This document shows, one piece after another, positions 1 through 11,500 of a stretch of DNA of 64,000 bases (position 1 is its first letter; each line of letters starts with the position of its first letter). Position numbers and translations under genes: made by a program. The DNA is from Canna indica. Its lineage: Eukaryota > Streptophyta > Magnoliopsida > Zingiberales > Cannaceae. The DNA lies in the NCBI GenBank assembly GCA_034359265.1, contig CP136890.1, positions 46,226,501 through 46,290,500 of the forward strand. The letters run 5' to 3'. The notes beneath the pieces were generated by a model that saw only the letters and a program-made list of their open reading frames with translations, made no database searches and was not told the origin of the DNA.

Positions 1-287
1 TGGAGGACATGAATAAATTGTCTATTCTTCAATATGCTAATATGCGGAAGAAAGGCAAAGCATATGTTGTTGAACCAGAAATGCCACAGTCAAAAGGTAA
101 AATAACCTCTCCCAATAGGTTCGATGTCCTGGCAGATTCTTCAGATAATGATCTACACAATGATGATGATTATGATCCTATGGAGGAAGCTAATCTCCAT
201 GCACAAATTAAAAAGGCCAAAGGAGGTGCAGAAAGTTCTAGGAAACTGGGCAAGAAGAAGAGTACCGAATCCAATAGATGCAAGTAG
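1..287 (+). pseudogene. LINE A ORF1, C-terminal tail
   Basis: This is the last ~95 codons of a LINE ORF1 (gag-like, nucleic-acid-binding protein); the upstream part lies outside the window. Visible are an acidic Asp-rich stretch (DNDLHNDDDYDP) and a basic Lys-rich end (KLGKKK), both repeated in the ORF1 tails of LINEs B, G and J. The frame stops at TAG 285-287, and the ORF2 start ATG (278) overlaps that stop by 10 nt in another frame. The CCHC knuckle seen in the other copies would lie upstream of the window edge. The methionine at 9 is internal, not the true start. Confidence 0.85.
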
Positions 288-3200
288 CCTTTTGGAACAT
301 TCGGGGCCTGAACAGTTGTGCTAAGCAAAGGCCATCAGAAGTAAGATTTCCCAACACAAACTTCACTGTTTCTTTCTATTGGAGACTAGAGTCAAATTGG
401 AGAACTCAGCTCGTGTCTTGAATATTGTGGATGGATGGAATTATCATGTCAATGTTTGCCCTAATCATCACGGTAGAATATGGTGTATTTGGAATCCTGC
501 TGTTGTGGATATTTCTATCATAGCTTCTACAGATCAGGTTGTTTCGGGCAGCATTAAGTTTATTCAGCTAGGTACTACCTTTTCCTTCTCTGTGGTCTAT
601 GGACTTTATTCTAACGATGATAGGACCCATATTTGGACTGCTTTAAATGAATTTGCAAATCATGTTGAGGGGCCTTGGACCGTCTTTGGTGATTTTAATA
701 TGGTCTTCTCTCCTTCTGAAAAACATGGGGGCAGCGATGTTAATGGCTCATACATTGAGAGCATTACTGATAACCTTGATAACTTGGGCCTATTTAATAT
801 GACGAGTAAAGGTAATTTCTTTACGTGGACTAATTCTTCTACAGGCAGCAATAGAGTATGCGAAAAACTTGACAGGGTTCTATGTAATCAAAATTGGGTT
901 TCTGCATTTCCGGATTCAGAGGCTACATTCCATAATCCTGATGTATTTGATCATACTTTTGTCACATTTAGGGTGTGCACCTTACCTTGGCGACTTCGGA
1001 ATTTCCATTTCTTTAATTATTGGCCTCAGGAAACTGGCTTCCTAGATTGTGTTGAGGCAGCTTGGAACCTGCCTGTCACTAGCAGATTCGGCCACAGAAC
1101 TACAAGAATGTTTATTCTTATCCAAAAATTAAAAAGGACCAGGAGGGCTCTTCAAATGTGGTCTAGGGACTTGATGAAGGCTCAAAGGAGTCACATACAT
1201 TCACTGCACTCTAAGCTTCATGGCTTACAGACTATCACTCTCTCTACAAATATGGCTGATAGGGCTATCATTGAAGAGGCTGTAGGGCTGAACTTCTTAG
1301 GCTCTACGCTAATGAGGAGGCATCCTTTAGACAAAAATCAAGAGATACTTGGTTACGCCTTGGTGACTCAAACTCAAAGTTTTTCCATAATTCCTTAAAA
1401 TCCAAATATAGTAGAAATGCCTTACTTTCTATTAAAGATGCAGATGAGACTATTCTTGAGGTCCAAGCTCTTGATCAAGAAGCCATCACCTACTTTACTA
1501 GGATGTTTGCTCCTGAGATTCCTCATGTGAATTTTTCTAATGTTCAGGTCCAAAGTTACCTCTCTCAACAAAGCATATTCCTGTTGTCTCAGTCGGTTAC
1601 CCCTCACGAGATTGAACAAGTAATACTGTCATCAAATTCTGATAAGGCCCCTAGCGTTGATGGATTAAATGCTGAATTTTATAAATCGTGTTGGTCTATC
1701 ATTAAGGATGATGTTATTGCTGAAATTCTTGAGTTCTTTAGGACTGGTAAACTTCTTAGTGAAGTTAATATTACCTCCAACACTCTCATTCCTAAATCCT
1801 AGGAAGGAGAACACCAACTCATTTTCTGATTACCATCCTCTCTCTATTTGCAAGATGATCTACAGATTTATTTCAAAGCTTATTGCGAATAGGCTCAAGG
1901 TTGTATTACCTGATTTGATTAGCCCAACCCAACATGCCTTTATGCGTGGTAGGCTCATACATGACAATATTGCTCTATGCCATAGTCTTATGCACAACTA
2001 TCATCTTAACTCTGGGCAGAAACGCATGGCCATCAAAGTTGACCTCCATAAGGCCTATGATTCAGTTCGATGGGATTTCCTGCATCAGTTACTTCACTTG
2101 CTTGGGTTTCCTACTATGATGATCAGTTGGATTAGAGCCTGTGTTTCTAATCCCTCCTTTACTATCAATATTAATGGCTCTTCTGTGGGTTTCTTTCGGA
2201 GTTCTAGAGGCCTTAGACAAGGCTGCCCTATGGCTCCTTACTTGTTCCTTATTGTTATGCAGCACTTATCTTCTCGTCTTGATGACTTAGTCAGGCAAGG
2301 TATGATCACTCCACACCCGAGTTGTGCAAATCCACTTATTACTCACCTCGCATTTGCAGATGATCTCATTATATTTGCCGAAGCCTCAGAGTCCAATGCT
2401 CGAGCGATCAAGGATGTATTGGGGTCCTTTGCAGACATCTCAGGCCTATCCGCTAGTACTACCAAGTCTAATCTGTATATGGCAGGGTGCTCTAGAGACC
2501 TGATGAACAGAGTTCAGGACATTCTTGGTATTCCTATTGGTGCTCTCCCCACTCGATTCCTGGGTGTCCCTCTTATTACCAAGCAGCTTACATATAATGA
2601 TTGCCTCCCCCTTATTGCGAGCATCCAGAGCCGCATTCACTCTTGGAAGACAAAGCACTTATCTTACATGGGCAGGTTGGCACTTATTAAATCTGTTTTA
2701 CAAGGCAAGATCACTTATTGGTGCGCCACTTACAAGCTACCCCAGAGAGTCATATCTCGTATTGAACAATTTCTTGCTAGATTCCTGTGGAGTGGGGATG
2801 ATAAAAGAAGCATCCATAAGGTCTCTTGGGATGACATTTGTCAACCGTATCAAAATGGTGGGCTTGAGCTTCATCGACTCTCTCACCTTAACATTGCGTA
2901 CCTTATGAGGTATATTTGGGCTATTGCTTCAAAGAAAGACTCTCTATGGATCCGTTGGATCAGCTCTAAATTCCTCAACAATGATTCCATTTGGACTGTA
3001 CAACAGCCACAGGCCTGCTCTTGGTGCTTACGTAGTATCCTTTTTGCTCGTGATCAAGCAAAGGAACTTGTCGAGTATCTCATTGGTGATGGTATGAATA
3101 TATTTCTCTGGCTTGATCCTTGGATTCCTGGTTATCTTCTTATTGACAGGATGAATGATCACATTCCGGCCCGCCTCTACTCGAGTAGGACCGCTAGGGT

Positions 3201-3528
3201 TTCTTCTATTTGGCAGCACAATACTTGGCATCTGGGAAACCTTGGCCATGAACTTGTCTTGCATAGAGCTTGGGATTCCATTGGCACTATGAGCACTAGT
3301 TTGAATGGAGATCAGGTGCTTTGGAGGCCATCTGTAGATGGTCGTTATAGTATTGCTTCAGCTTGCATTGGCATTTCACTCGCTAAACCTATAACTTCTT
3401 GGCATCATCTTGTTTGGTTCAAAGGAAGGTTCCCGAGGTATTCTTTCATATTATGGCTTGTGCTCTTACGAAGACTACCTACTCTTGATCGCCTCTCACA
3501 TTGGGGGATAACTCACTCCACCTGTTCC
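278..3528 (+). pseudogene. LINE A ORF2: endonuclease + reverse transcriptase, frameshifted and 3'-truncated
   Basis: ORF2 of L1-type LINEs nicks target DNA and copies the element RNA by target-primed reverse transcription. The start region resembles the WNIRGLN endonuclease motif, but the frame is broken before 379. The first long frame (379-1398) holds LETRV (catalytic Glu), GDFNMVFS (catalytic Asp/Asn) and a decayed FDH where other copies have SDH. A deletion near 1285 and frame changes near 1400 and 1795 follow; near 1795 a 7-nt insertion is seen relative to LINE B. The 1669-3588 frame carries the RT blocks DLHKAYDSVRWDFL, GLRQGCPMAPYLF and AFADDLIIF (FADD in place of YADD), then the WFKGRFPRYSF linker. 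It ends before the CCFCGVDESIEH cysteine motif, where the A/B fusion occurs. It cannot make full-length protein. Confidence 0.92.
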
Positions 3529-4118
3529 ACATGTCATCTACAAAACAACGTTTGGGTTATCTACGTGCTTGCATTGAAGTGCCTTTAAATTGCACATATC
3601 CTAGAAAATTGTCTATGCATGTGAATAATGAAGAATATACTATCCGTGTTGAATATGATTGGATCCCGGTTCATTGTTCAAATTGCAAAAAGTTTGGCCA
3701 TGCTACTAGGAATTGTAGCAATGGCACCAGGTAAATATGGGTTCCAAAGAAGGCACAACCTCAACCACCGCTTGAACCACAACAAGAGATTTTTGCTGCT
3801 CACATTGAGGAGGCAGATCTAAATAAACAGGTGGAAGATATGAATTCGGTTGCCATTACTCAAGTTGATAATATTAGTAAGAAAGGCAAAGCTTATGTTG
3901 TTGAATCAGATATGTCACAGTTTGAAGGTAAAATAACGTCCCCTAATAGATTCGATATTCTTGCGGACCCCTCAGATATTGATGTGCACACTGATGATGG
4001 TTATGATTCCATTGAGGAAGCAAATCTTCATGTTAAAATTAAACAGGCCAAAGGAAATGCAGAGCGTTCTAGGAAACCGGGTAAGAAAAAGAGCTCCCAG
4101 CCGCCCAAATGCAAGTAG
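3529..4118 (+). pseudogene. LINE B ORF1 fragment with CCHC zinc knuckle
   Basis: This is the C-terminal half of ORF1, the RNA-binding protein of the LINE ribonucleoprotein. The fragment has the post-DUF4283 segment (LGYLRACIEV), then a zinc knuckle CSNCKKFGHATRNC (CX2CX4HX4C). The frame stops at 3732-3734, where a small deletion relative to LINE J creates TAA. A second frame (3831-4118) holds the acidic stretch and the Lys-rich end, stopping at TAG in the 10-nt overlap with ORF2. The N-terminus and most of the DUF4283-like domain are missing through 5' truncation. Confidence 0.88.
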
Positions 4119-7100
4119 CCTTTTGGAATATTCGGGGCCTGAACAGTTGTGCTAAGCAAAGGGCCGTCAAAACTAAGATCTCTAAACATAAACTTCACTG
4201 TTTTTTTCTCTTGGAGACTAGAGTTAAATTGGATAATTCAGGCCGAATTCTTACAAATATTGTGGAAGGATGGAGCTATCATGTTAATGTTTGTCCTAAT
4301 CATCATGGTAGAATATGGTGTATTTGGAATCCTGCTATTGTGGACATTGCTATCATAGCTTCTACAGATCAGGTGGTTTCGGGAATTATTAAATTTATTC
4401 AGCAAAGTACAACCTTTTCCTTCTCTATGGTTTATGGTCTTTATTCTAGATGATAGAACCCATATCTGGTCTGCTTTAAATGATTTTGCAAATCATGTTG
4501 AGGGGCCTTGGACTATTTTTGGGGATTTTAATATGGTCTTCTCCCCTTCTGAAAAACACAGGGGTAGTGATGTAAATGGTTCCTACATTGAGATTATTAC
4601 TGATCACCTTGATAACTTGGGCCTGTTTGATATGAAAAGTAAAGGTAACTTCTTTACGTGGACTAATTCTTCTACAGGCAACAATAGGGTATGCGAAAAA
4701 CTTGACAGGGTTCTATGCAATCAAAATAGGGTTTCTGCATTTCCGGATTCAGAGGCTACATTCCATACTCCTGATGTATCTGATCATACTTTTATCACAT
4801 TTAGGGTGTGCACTTTACCTTGGCGACCTCGGAATTTCCATTTCTTTAATTATTGGCCTCAGGAAATTGGCTTCCTAGATTGTGTTGAGGCAGCTTGGAA
4901 CCCGCCTGTCACTAGCAGATTCGGCCACAGAACTACGAGAATGTTTATTCTTATCCACAAATTAAAAAGGACCAGTAAGGCTCTACAAATGTGGTCTAGG
5001 GACTTGATGAAGGCTCAAAAAAGTCAGATACATTCACTGCAATCTAAGCTTCATGGTTTACAGACTATCACTCTCTCTACAAATATGGATGATAGGGCCA
5101 TCATTGAAGAGGCAGAGTGCAGGGCTGAACTTCTAAGGCTCTACGATAATGAGGAGGCATCATTTAGACAAAAATCAAGGGATACTTGGTTACGCCTTGG
5201 TGACTCAAACTCAAAGTTTTTCATAATTCCTTAAAGTCCAAATATAATAGGAATGCCTTACTTTCTATTAAAGATGCAGATGGGAATATTCTCGAAGGCC
5301 AAGCTCTTGATCAAGAAGCTATCACCTACTTTACTCGGACATTTGCTCCTGAGATTCCTCATGTGAATCTTTCTAATGTTCATGTCCAAAGTTGCCTCTC
5401 CCAACAAAGCATATCCCTGTTGTCTCAGCCGGTTACCCCCCAAGAGATTAAACAAGTAATCCTATCATCAAATTCTGATAAGGCCCCTGGCGTTGATGGA
5501 TTAAATGCTGAATTTTATAAATCTTGTTGGTCTATCATTAAGGATGATGTTATTGCTACCATTCTTGAGTTCTTTAGGACCGGTAAACTTCTTAGTGAAG
5601 TTAATATTACCTCCATCACTCTCATTCCTAAGAAGGAGAACACCAACTCATTTTCTGATTATCGTCCTCTCTCTATTTGCAAGATGATCTACAGATTTAT
5701 TTCAGAGCTTATTGCTAATAGGCCCAAGGTTGTATTACCTGATTTGATTAGCCCAACCCAACATGCCTTTATGAGTGGTAGGCTCATACAAGAAAATATT
5801 GCTCTGTGCCATAGTCTTATGCACAACTATCATCTTAAATCTGGGCAGAAACTCATGGCCATCAAAGTTGACCTACATAAGGCCTATGATTCAGTTCGAT
5901 GGGATTTCCTGCTTCAGTTACTTCACTTGCATGGGTTCCCTACTACGATGATGATCTTGTTGGGTTCACTTGCATGGCTCTTCTGTGGTTTTCTTTCGGA
6001 GTTCTCGAGGCCTTAGACAAGGCTGCCCCATGGCTCCTTACTTGTTCCTTATTGTTATGCAGCACTTATCTTCTCGTCTTGATGACTTAGTCAGGCAAGG
6101 TATGATCTCTCCACACCCGAATTGTGCAAATCCACTTATTACTCACCTCGCATTTGCAGATGATCTCATTATATTTGCCGAAGCCTCAGAGTCCAATGCT
6201 AGAGCGATCAAGGATGTATTGGGGTCCTTTGCAGACATCTCAGGGCTATCCGCTAGTACTACCAAGTCTAATCTGTATATGGCGGGGTGCTCTAGCGACC
6301 TGATGAACAGAGTTCAGGACATTCTTGGTATTCCTATTGGTGCTCTCCCCACTCGATTCCTAGGTGTCCCTCTTATTACCAAGCAGCTTACATATAATGA
6401 TTGCCTCCCTCTTATTGAGAGCATCCAGAGCCGCATTCACTCTTGGAAGGCAAAACACTTATCTTACATGGGCAGGTTGGCTCTTATTAAATCTATTTTA
6501 CAGGGTAAGATCACCTATTGGTGCGCAATTTACAAGCTACCCTAGAGAGTCATATCTCGTATTGAACAACTTCTTGCTAGATTCCTGTGGAGTGGGGATG
6601 ATAAAAGAAGCTTCCATAAGGTCTCCTGGGATGACATTTGTCAATCGTATCAAAATGGTGGGCTTGGACTTCATCGACTCACTCACCTTAACATTGCGTA
6701 CCTTATGAGATATATTTGGGCTATTGCTTCAAAGAAAGACTCTCTATGGATCCGTTGGATCAGCTCTAAATTCCTCAACAATGACTCCATTTGGACTGTA
6801 CGATAGCCACAGCCCTGCTCTTGGTGTTTCCGCAGTATCCTTTTTGCTCGTGATCAAGCAAAAAAACTTGTAGAGTATCGCATTGGTGATGGTATGAATA
6901 CATTTCTCTGCCTTGATCCTTGGATTCCTGGTTATCTTCTTATTGACAGGATGAATGATCACATTCCGGCCCGCCTCTACTCCAGTAGGACCGCTAGGGT
7001 TTCATCTATTTGGCAACATAATACTTGGCAGTTGGGCAACCTTGGCCATGAACTTGTCTTGCATAGTGCTTGGGATTCTATTGGCACTGTGAACACTAGT

Positions 7101-7739
7101 TCGAATGGAGATCGGGTGCTTTGGAGACCATCTGTAGATGGTCGCTTTAGTATTGCTTCAGCTTGCATTGGCATTTCACCCGCTAACCCTATAACTTCTT
7201 GGCATCATCTTGTTTGGTTCAAAGGAAGGGTCCCGAGGTACTCTTTTATACTGTGGCTTGTGCTCTTACGGAGACTACCAACTCTTGATCGTCTCTCACA
7301 TTGGGGGATTACTCACTCTACTAGTTGTTGTTTTTGCGGTGTGGATGAGTCCATTGAGCACCTATTCTTCCACTACCCCTTCTCAACTATCATCTGGTGC
7401 AAGATTCTAGATCGTTGTCTCTTGGCTAACCCCCTGCATCACTGGGAGGACCAGCTTAAATGGTGGGAAGACGTCATGCGTGGGGACACACTAGTTGGCT
7501 ATATTAGACGCATTGCTCTCACTGCTTCAGTTTACTTCATTTGGCGTGAGCGAAATAATCGTATTTTCTCTTATGTCTCCTCTACATCTACGAGCGTTCT
7601 TAGTAGTATTATTGCAGTAGTTAAAGGCAAGATCCTTCAGGATTATGCTACCAAAATAATCAAGGATACACCAAAGAATAGAGCCATTGCAGAGTGGTGG
7701 TGCATCCAGAGTTACCTCACTTATGTCCAACATGATTAA
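4109..7739 (+). pseudogene. LINE B ORF2: endonuclease-RT-cysteine motif, multiply broken
   Basis: Nearly full-length ORF2 by homology. It begins at ATG 4109 (MQVAFWNIRGLN) and ends at the stop near 7739 (YVQHD). Endonuclease motifs are LETRV, GDFNMVFS and SDHTF; RT motifs are DLHKAYDSVRWDFL, GLRQGCPMAPYLF and AFADDLIIF; then WFKGRVPRYSF and the zinc-ribbon-like CCFCGVDESIEHLFFH. No RNase H motif was recognised. Lesions include a frameshift near 4446, another near 5225, a ~45-bp replaced or deleted stretch at 5945-5985 between two RT blocks, a TAG near 6543 where relatives read CAG, and a TAG near 6804 where relatives read CGA CAG. The downstream frame 6894-7739 is open. Confidence 0.92.
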
Positions 7740-8093
7740 TGTCATGCTATGATCTTATGAGCTTTTTACTTGGCCCGAGTTGTGGGTATTCCGTGTGATA
7801 CAGTGCTTGTGCATGTGAGCTTTATTCCTTGGCCCGAGGTGTGGGTAATTGATGTCTTCTTGCATATTCTATATTGTGCCTGACCCCAGGCTGTGGGTTT
7901 CTTCTTTGTTCCTCTTCTCCCAAGGTTTTAGCTACTACCTTGCTGATGGCAATGCCGAAGGTGAGGGCGTGGTCTTTTCACTTGGGGGGATGAGAGAGTT
8001 CTACCATTCCTATTAATGGTAGTCGTGTATGAACTCCATTGTATCTTTTTTGTGCATTAATATATTTCCTTTGCCTTGTTGCAAAAAAAAAAA
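7740..8093 (+). other. LINE B 3' UTR with reiterated GTGGG boxes and terminal hairpin
   Basis: After the ORF2 stop lie three copies of a box around CCGAGTTGTGGGT (7772, 7831 and 7882), about 50-60 nt apart. A conserved block (GATGGCAATGCCGAAGG) and a terminal TTTGCCTTGTTGCAAA follow. That terminus can form a 5-bp stem (TTTGC/GCAAA) with a CTTGTT loop, next to the poly(A). The same layout recurs in C, E, F, K, L, M and N. Recognition of a 3' terminal stem-loop by the RT is established for some LINE clades; its use here is inference. Confidence 0.75.
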
Positions 8094-8550
8094 ATCAAGG
8101 ATACACCAAAAAATAGAGCCATTGCAGAGAGGTGGAGCATTCAGAGTTACCTCACTTATGTCCACCATGATTAATGTCACGCTATATGTTTATCTCATGA
8201 GCTTTATTACTTGCCCGAGTTGTGGGTATTCTGTGTGATACACTGCTTTTGCATGTGAGCTTTTATTTCTTGGCCCCGAGTTGTGGGTAATCCGTGTGAT
8301 GCATTTCTTGCATATTATATATTGTGCTTTACCCGGGCTGTGGGTTTCTTCTTGTTCCTCTTCCCCCAAGATTTTGGCTACTGCCTTGCTGATGGCAATG
8401 CCGAAGGTGAGGGGAGTGGTCTTTTCACTTGGGAGGATGAGAGAGCTCTACCATTCCTATTAATGGTCGGTCGTGTATGAACTCCATTGTATTTTTTTTT
8501 GAGAATTAATATATTTCCTTTGCCTTGTTGCAAAAAAAAAAAAAAAAAAA
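8094..8550 (+). mobile_element. LINE C, very short 3' copy (end of ORF2, 3' UTR, long poly(A))
   Basis: It begins with ATCAAGGATACACC, the last ~25 codons of ORF2, directly at the poly(A) of LINE B. It continues through a stop at about 8173 and a full 3' UTR, including GTTGTGGGT boxes near 8219 and 8282, to a ~19-nt A-run at 8532-8550. The join lies in an A-rich stretch present in the source (AAATAATCAAGG), compatible with microhomology or insertion into the tail of B. The 21-bp minisatellite starts immediately after the A-run. Confidence 0.88.
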
Positions 8551-11500
8551 GTTCGCAATTTTCGAAGTCAAGTTCCGAATTTTCGAAACCAAGTTCTCAA
8601 CTATTCGAACTAAGTTCCCAACTTTCCGAATCAAATTCCCAAGTTTCATAATAAACTTCTCAACTTTCCAAAACAAGCTCCCAACATTCCGAATCAAATT
8701 CCCAATTTTCAGAACAAATTTTTCAACTTTCTGAACCAAGTTCACAACTATGCGAACCAAATTCTGAACTTTCAGAATAAATTCCCATCTTTCCGAACCC
8801 AGTTTCTAATTTTCCTAACCAAGTTCTCAATTTTCAAAACCATTTTCCCAACTTTCCGAACTTTGTTTTGAGAACCAAGTTACCAACTGTCGGAACCAGG
8901 TTCCCACCTTTGGAAACTATATTCCCAACTTCCCAAAATAAGTTCTCAACTTTCTAAACCAAATTCCCAACTTTCCGAACCAAGTTCCCATATTTCGAAA
9001 CCAAGTTTCCAACTTTTCGAAACAAGTTCTCAACTTTTCGGACCAAGTTCCCAACTTTCCAACCAAAGTTCCCAACTTTCAGAACCATGTTCCCAACTTT
9101 CCGAACCAAATTACGAACTTTCAGAACCAAGTTCTCAACTTTCCGAACCACGTTACCAACTTTCCTAACCAAATTCCCAACTTTTGGAACAAAGCTTTCA
9201 TCTTTTCGAGTCAAGTTTCCAATTTTTCAAACCAACTTTTTCAATTTTGGAACCAAGTTCCCAATTTCGGAACCAACTTTCCAAACCAAATTCTCAACTT
9301 TTCGAAATGAATTCCAAACTTTTAAAACCAAGTTCTCAACTTTCTAAACCAAGATCCTAACTTTCGGAAAAAGTTCCAAACTTTCCGTACCAAGTTCCAA
9401 ACCTTTCGAACCAAGTTCTTAATTTTCGGAACCAAATTCCCAACTTTTCGAACCAAGTTCCCAATGTTTAGAACCAAGTTCGTAACTTTTTGAACCAAGT
9501 TCGCAACTTTCTGAACCAAGTTCCAACTTTCCGAACCAAGTTCCGAACGTTAGGAAGAAAGTTCCCAACTTTTTGAATCAAGTACGTTCTCAACTTTTCG
9601 AACGAACTTCCGAACTTTAGGAACCAAGTTCCCAACTTTTCGAATCAAGTTCTCAACTTCCAAAACAAAGTTCCCAATTTTCAGAACTAGGTTCTCAACT
9701 TTCCGAACTAAGTTCCCAACTTTTTGAAATAAGTTCTCAACTTTTCGAACCAAGTTCCCAACTTTTCGAACCAAGATCCAATTTTCCGAACCAAGTTCCC
9801 AACTTTAGGAACCAAGTTCTCAACTTTCTGAACCAAGTTCCCAACTTTCCGAACCAACTTCCAAACGTTCCGAACCAAGTTCCCAACTCTCCGAGCCAAG
9901 TTTCGAACTTTAGAAACCAAGTTCCCAACTTTCTGAACAAAGTTCCCAACTTTTCGAACAAAGTTCCCAACTTTCAACCAATTTCCCCCAACTTTCTGAA
10001 CTAAATTCCCACCTTTCTGAACAAACGTCCCAACTTTCCGAACCAAATTCTCAACTTTTCGAGCCGAGTTCCGAACTTTAGTAACCATGTTCCTAACTTT
10101 GCAAACCAAGTTCCCAACTTTCCGAACAAAGATCCCAAATTTCCAAACCAAGTTCCCAACTTTTTGAACCAAATTCTGAACTTCGAAATAAACATCCCAA
10201 CTTTCCGAACCAAGTTCCCAACTTTCTGAACCAAGTTCTCAATTTTCGGAACAAAGTTCCCAACTTTCAGAACTATGTTCCCAACTTCCCTAACCAAATT
10301 TCTTACTTTCTAAACTAAATTCCCAACTTTCTGAATCAAATTTTGAACTTTCGAAATAAACGTCCCAACTTTCCGAATGCAGTTCCCAACTATCCGAACC
10401 AAGTTCCCAATTTTCGGAGTCAAGTTCCCAATTTTCGAAACCAAGTTCCCAACTTTTCGAACCAAGTTCCCAACTTTCCGAATCAAATTCCCAAGTTTCA
10501 TAATAAACTTCTCAACTTTCCAAAACAAGCTCCCAACATTCCGAACCAAATTCCTAATTTTCAGAACAAATTCTTCAACTTTCTGAACCAAGTTCACAAC
10601 TATGCGAACCAAATTTTGAACTTTCAGAATAAATTCCCATCTTTCCGAACCCAGCTTCCAATTTTCCAAACCAAGTTCTCAATTTTCAAAACCATTTTCC
10701 CAACTTTCCGAACCAAAATCCCAACTTTCCGAACTTTGTTTCTAACTTTGAGAACCAAGTTACCAACTGTCGGAACCAAGTTCCCACCTTTCGAAACTAT
10801 GTTCCCAACTTCTCTAAACAAGTTCTCAACTTTATAAACCAAATTCCCAACTTTCCGAACCAAGTTCTCATATTTCGAAACTAAGTTTCCAACTTTTCGA
10901 ACCAAGTTCTCAACTTTCTAAACCAAATTCCCAACTTTCCGAACCAAGTTCCCATATTTCGAAACCAAGTTTCCAACTTTTCGAACCAAGTTCTCAACTT
11001 TTCGGAACCATGTTCCCAACTTTCCGAACCAAGTTCCCAACTTTCCGAATAAAGTTCCCAACTTTTCGAACCTAGTTTTCATATTTCGGAAACAAATTCT
11101 CAACTTTCGAAACCAAGTTCCCAACTTTTAGAACCATGTTCCTAACTTTCCGAACCAAATTACGAACTTTCAGAACCAAGTTCTCAACTTTCCGAACCAC
11201 GTTACCAACTTTCCTAACCAAATTCCCAACTTTCGGAACAAAGCTTCCATCTTTTCGAATCCAATTCCCAACTTTCCAAACCAACTTTTTCAATTTTGGA
11301 ACCAAGTTCCCAATTTCGGAACCAACTTTCCAAACCAAATTCCCAACTTTTCGAAATGAATTCCAAACTTTCAAAACCAAGTTCTCAACTTTCTAAACCA
11401 AGATCCCAACTTTCGGAACAAAGTTCCCAACTTTCCGTACCAAGTTCCAAACCTTTCGAACCAAGTTCTTAATTTTCGGAACCAAGTTCCCAATGTTCAG

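Larger units (their letters stand above)
1..3528 (+). mobile_element. LINE A (L1-type non-LTR retrotransposon), truncated at both ends
   Basis: The window opens inside ORF1 of an L1-type LINE. The order is ORF1 C-terminus, ORF2 endonuclease, reverse transcriptase and the start of the C-terminal cysteine-rich region. At about 3528 the ORF2 sequence stops mid-domain and is followed directly by ORF1 sequence of a second copy (LINE B), so the ORF2 end, 3' UTR and poly(A) of A are missing. Several frameshifts make it a dead copy. Confidence 0.93.
3529..8093 (+). mobile_element. LINE B, 5'-truncated copy with complete 3' end and poly(A)
   Basis: The copy starts inside ORF1 (from about HMSSTKQRLGY) and runs through ORF2 and the 3' UTR to an A-run at 8082-8093. 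It is the same family as A, E, G, J, K, L and M at clearly related protein and nucleotide level. No target-site duplication is visible: upstream is LINE A, and downstream is the tail of LINE C, joined directly at the A-run. Confidence 0.92.
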
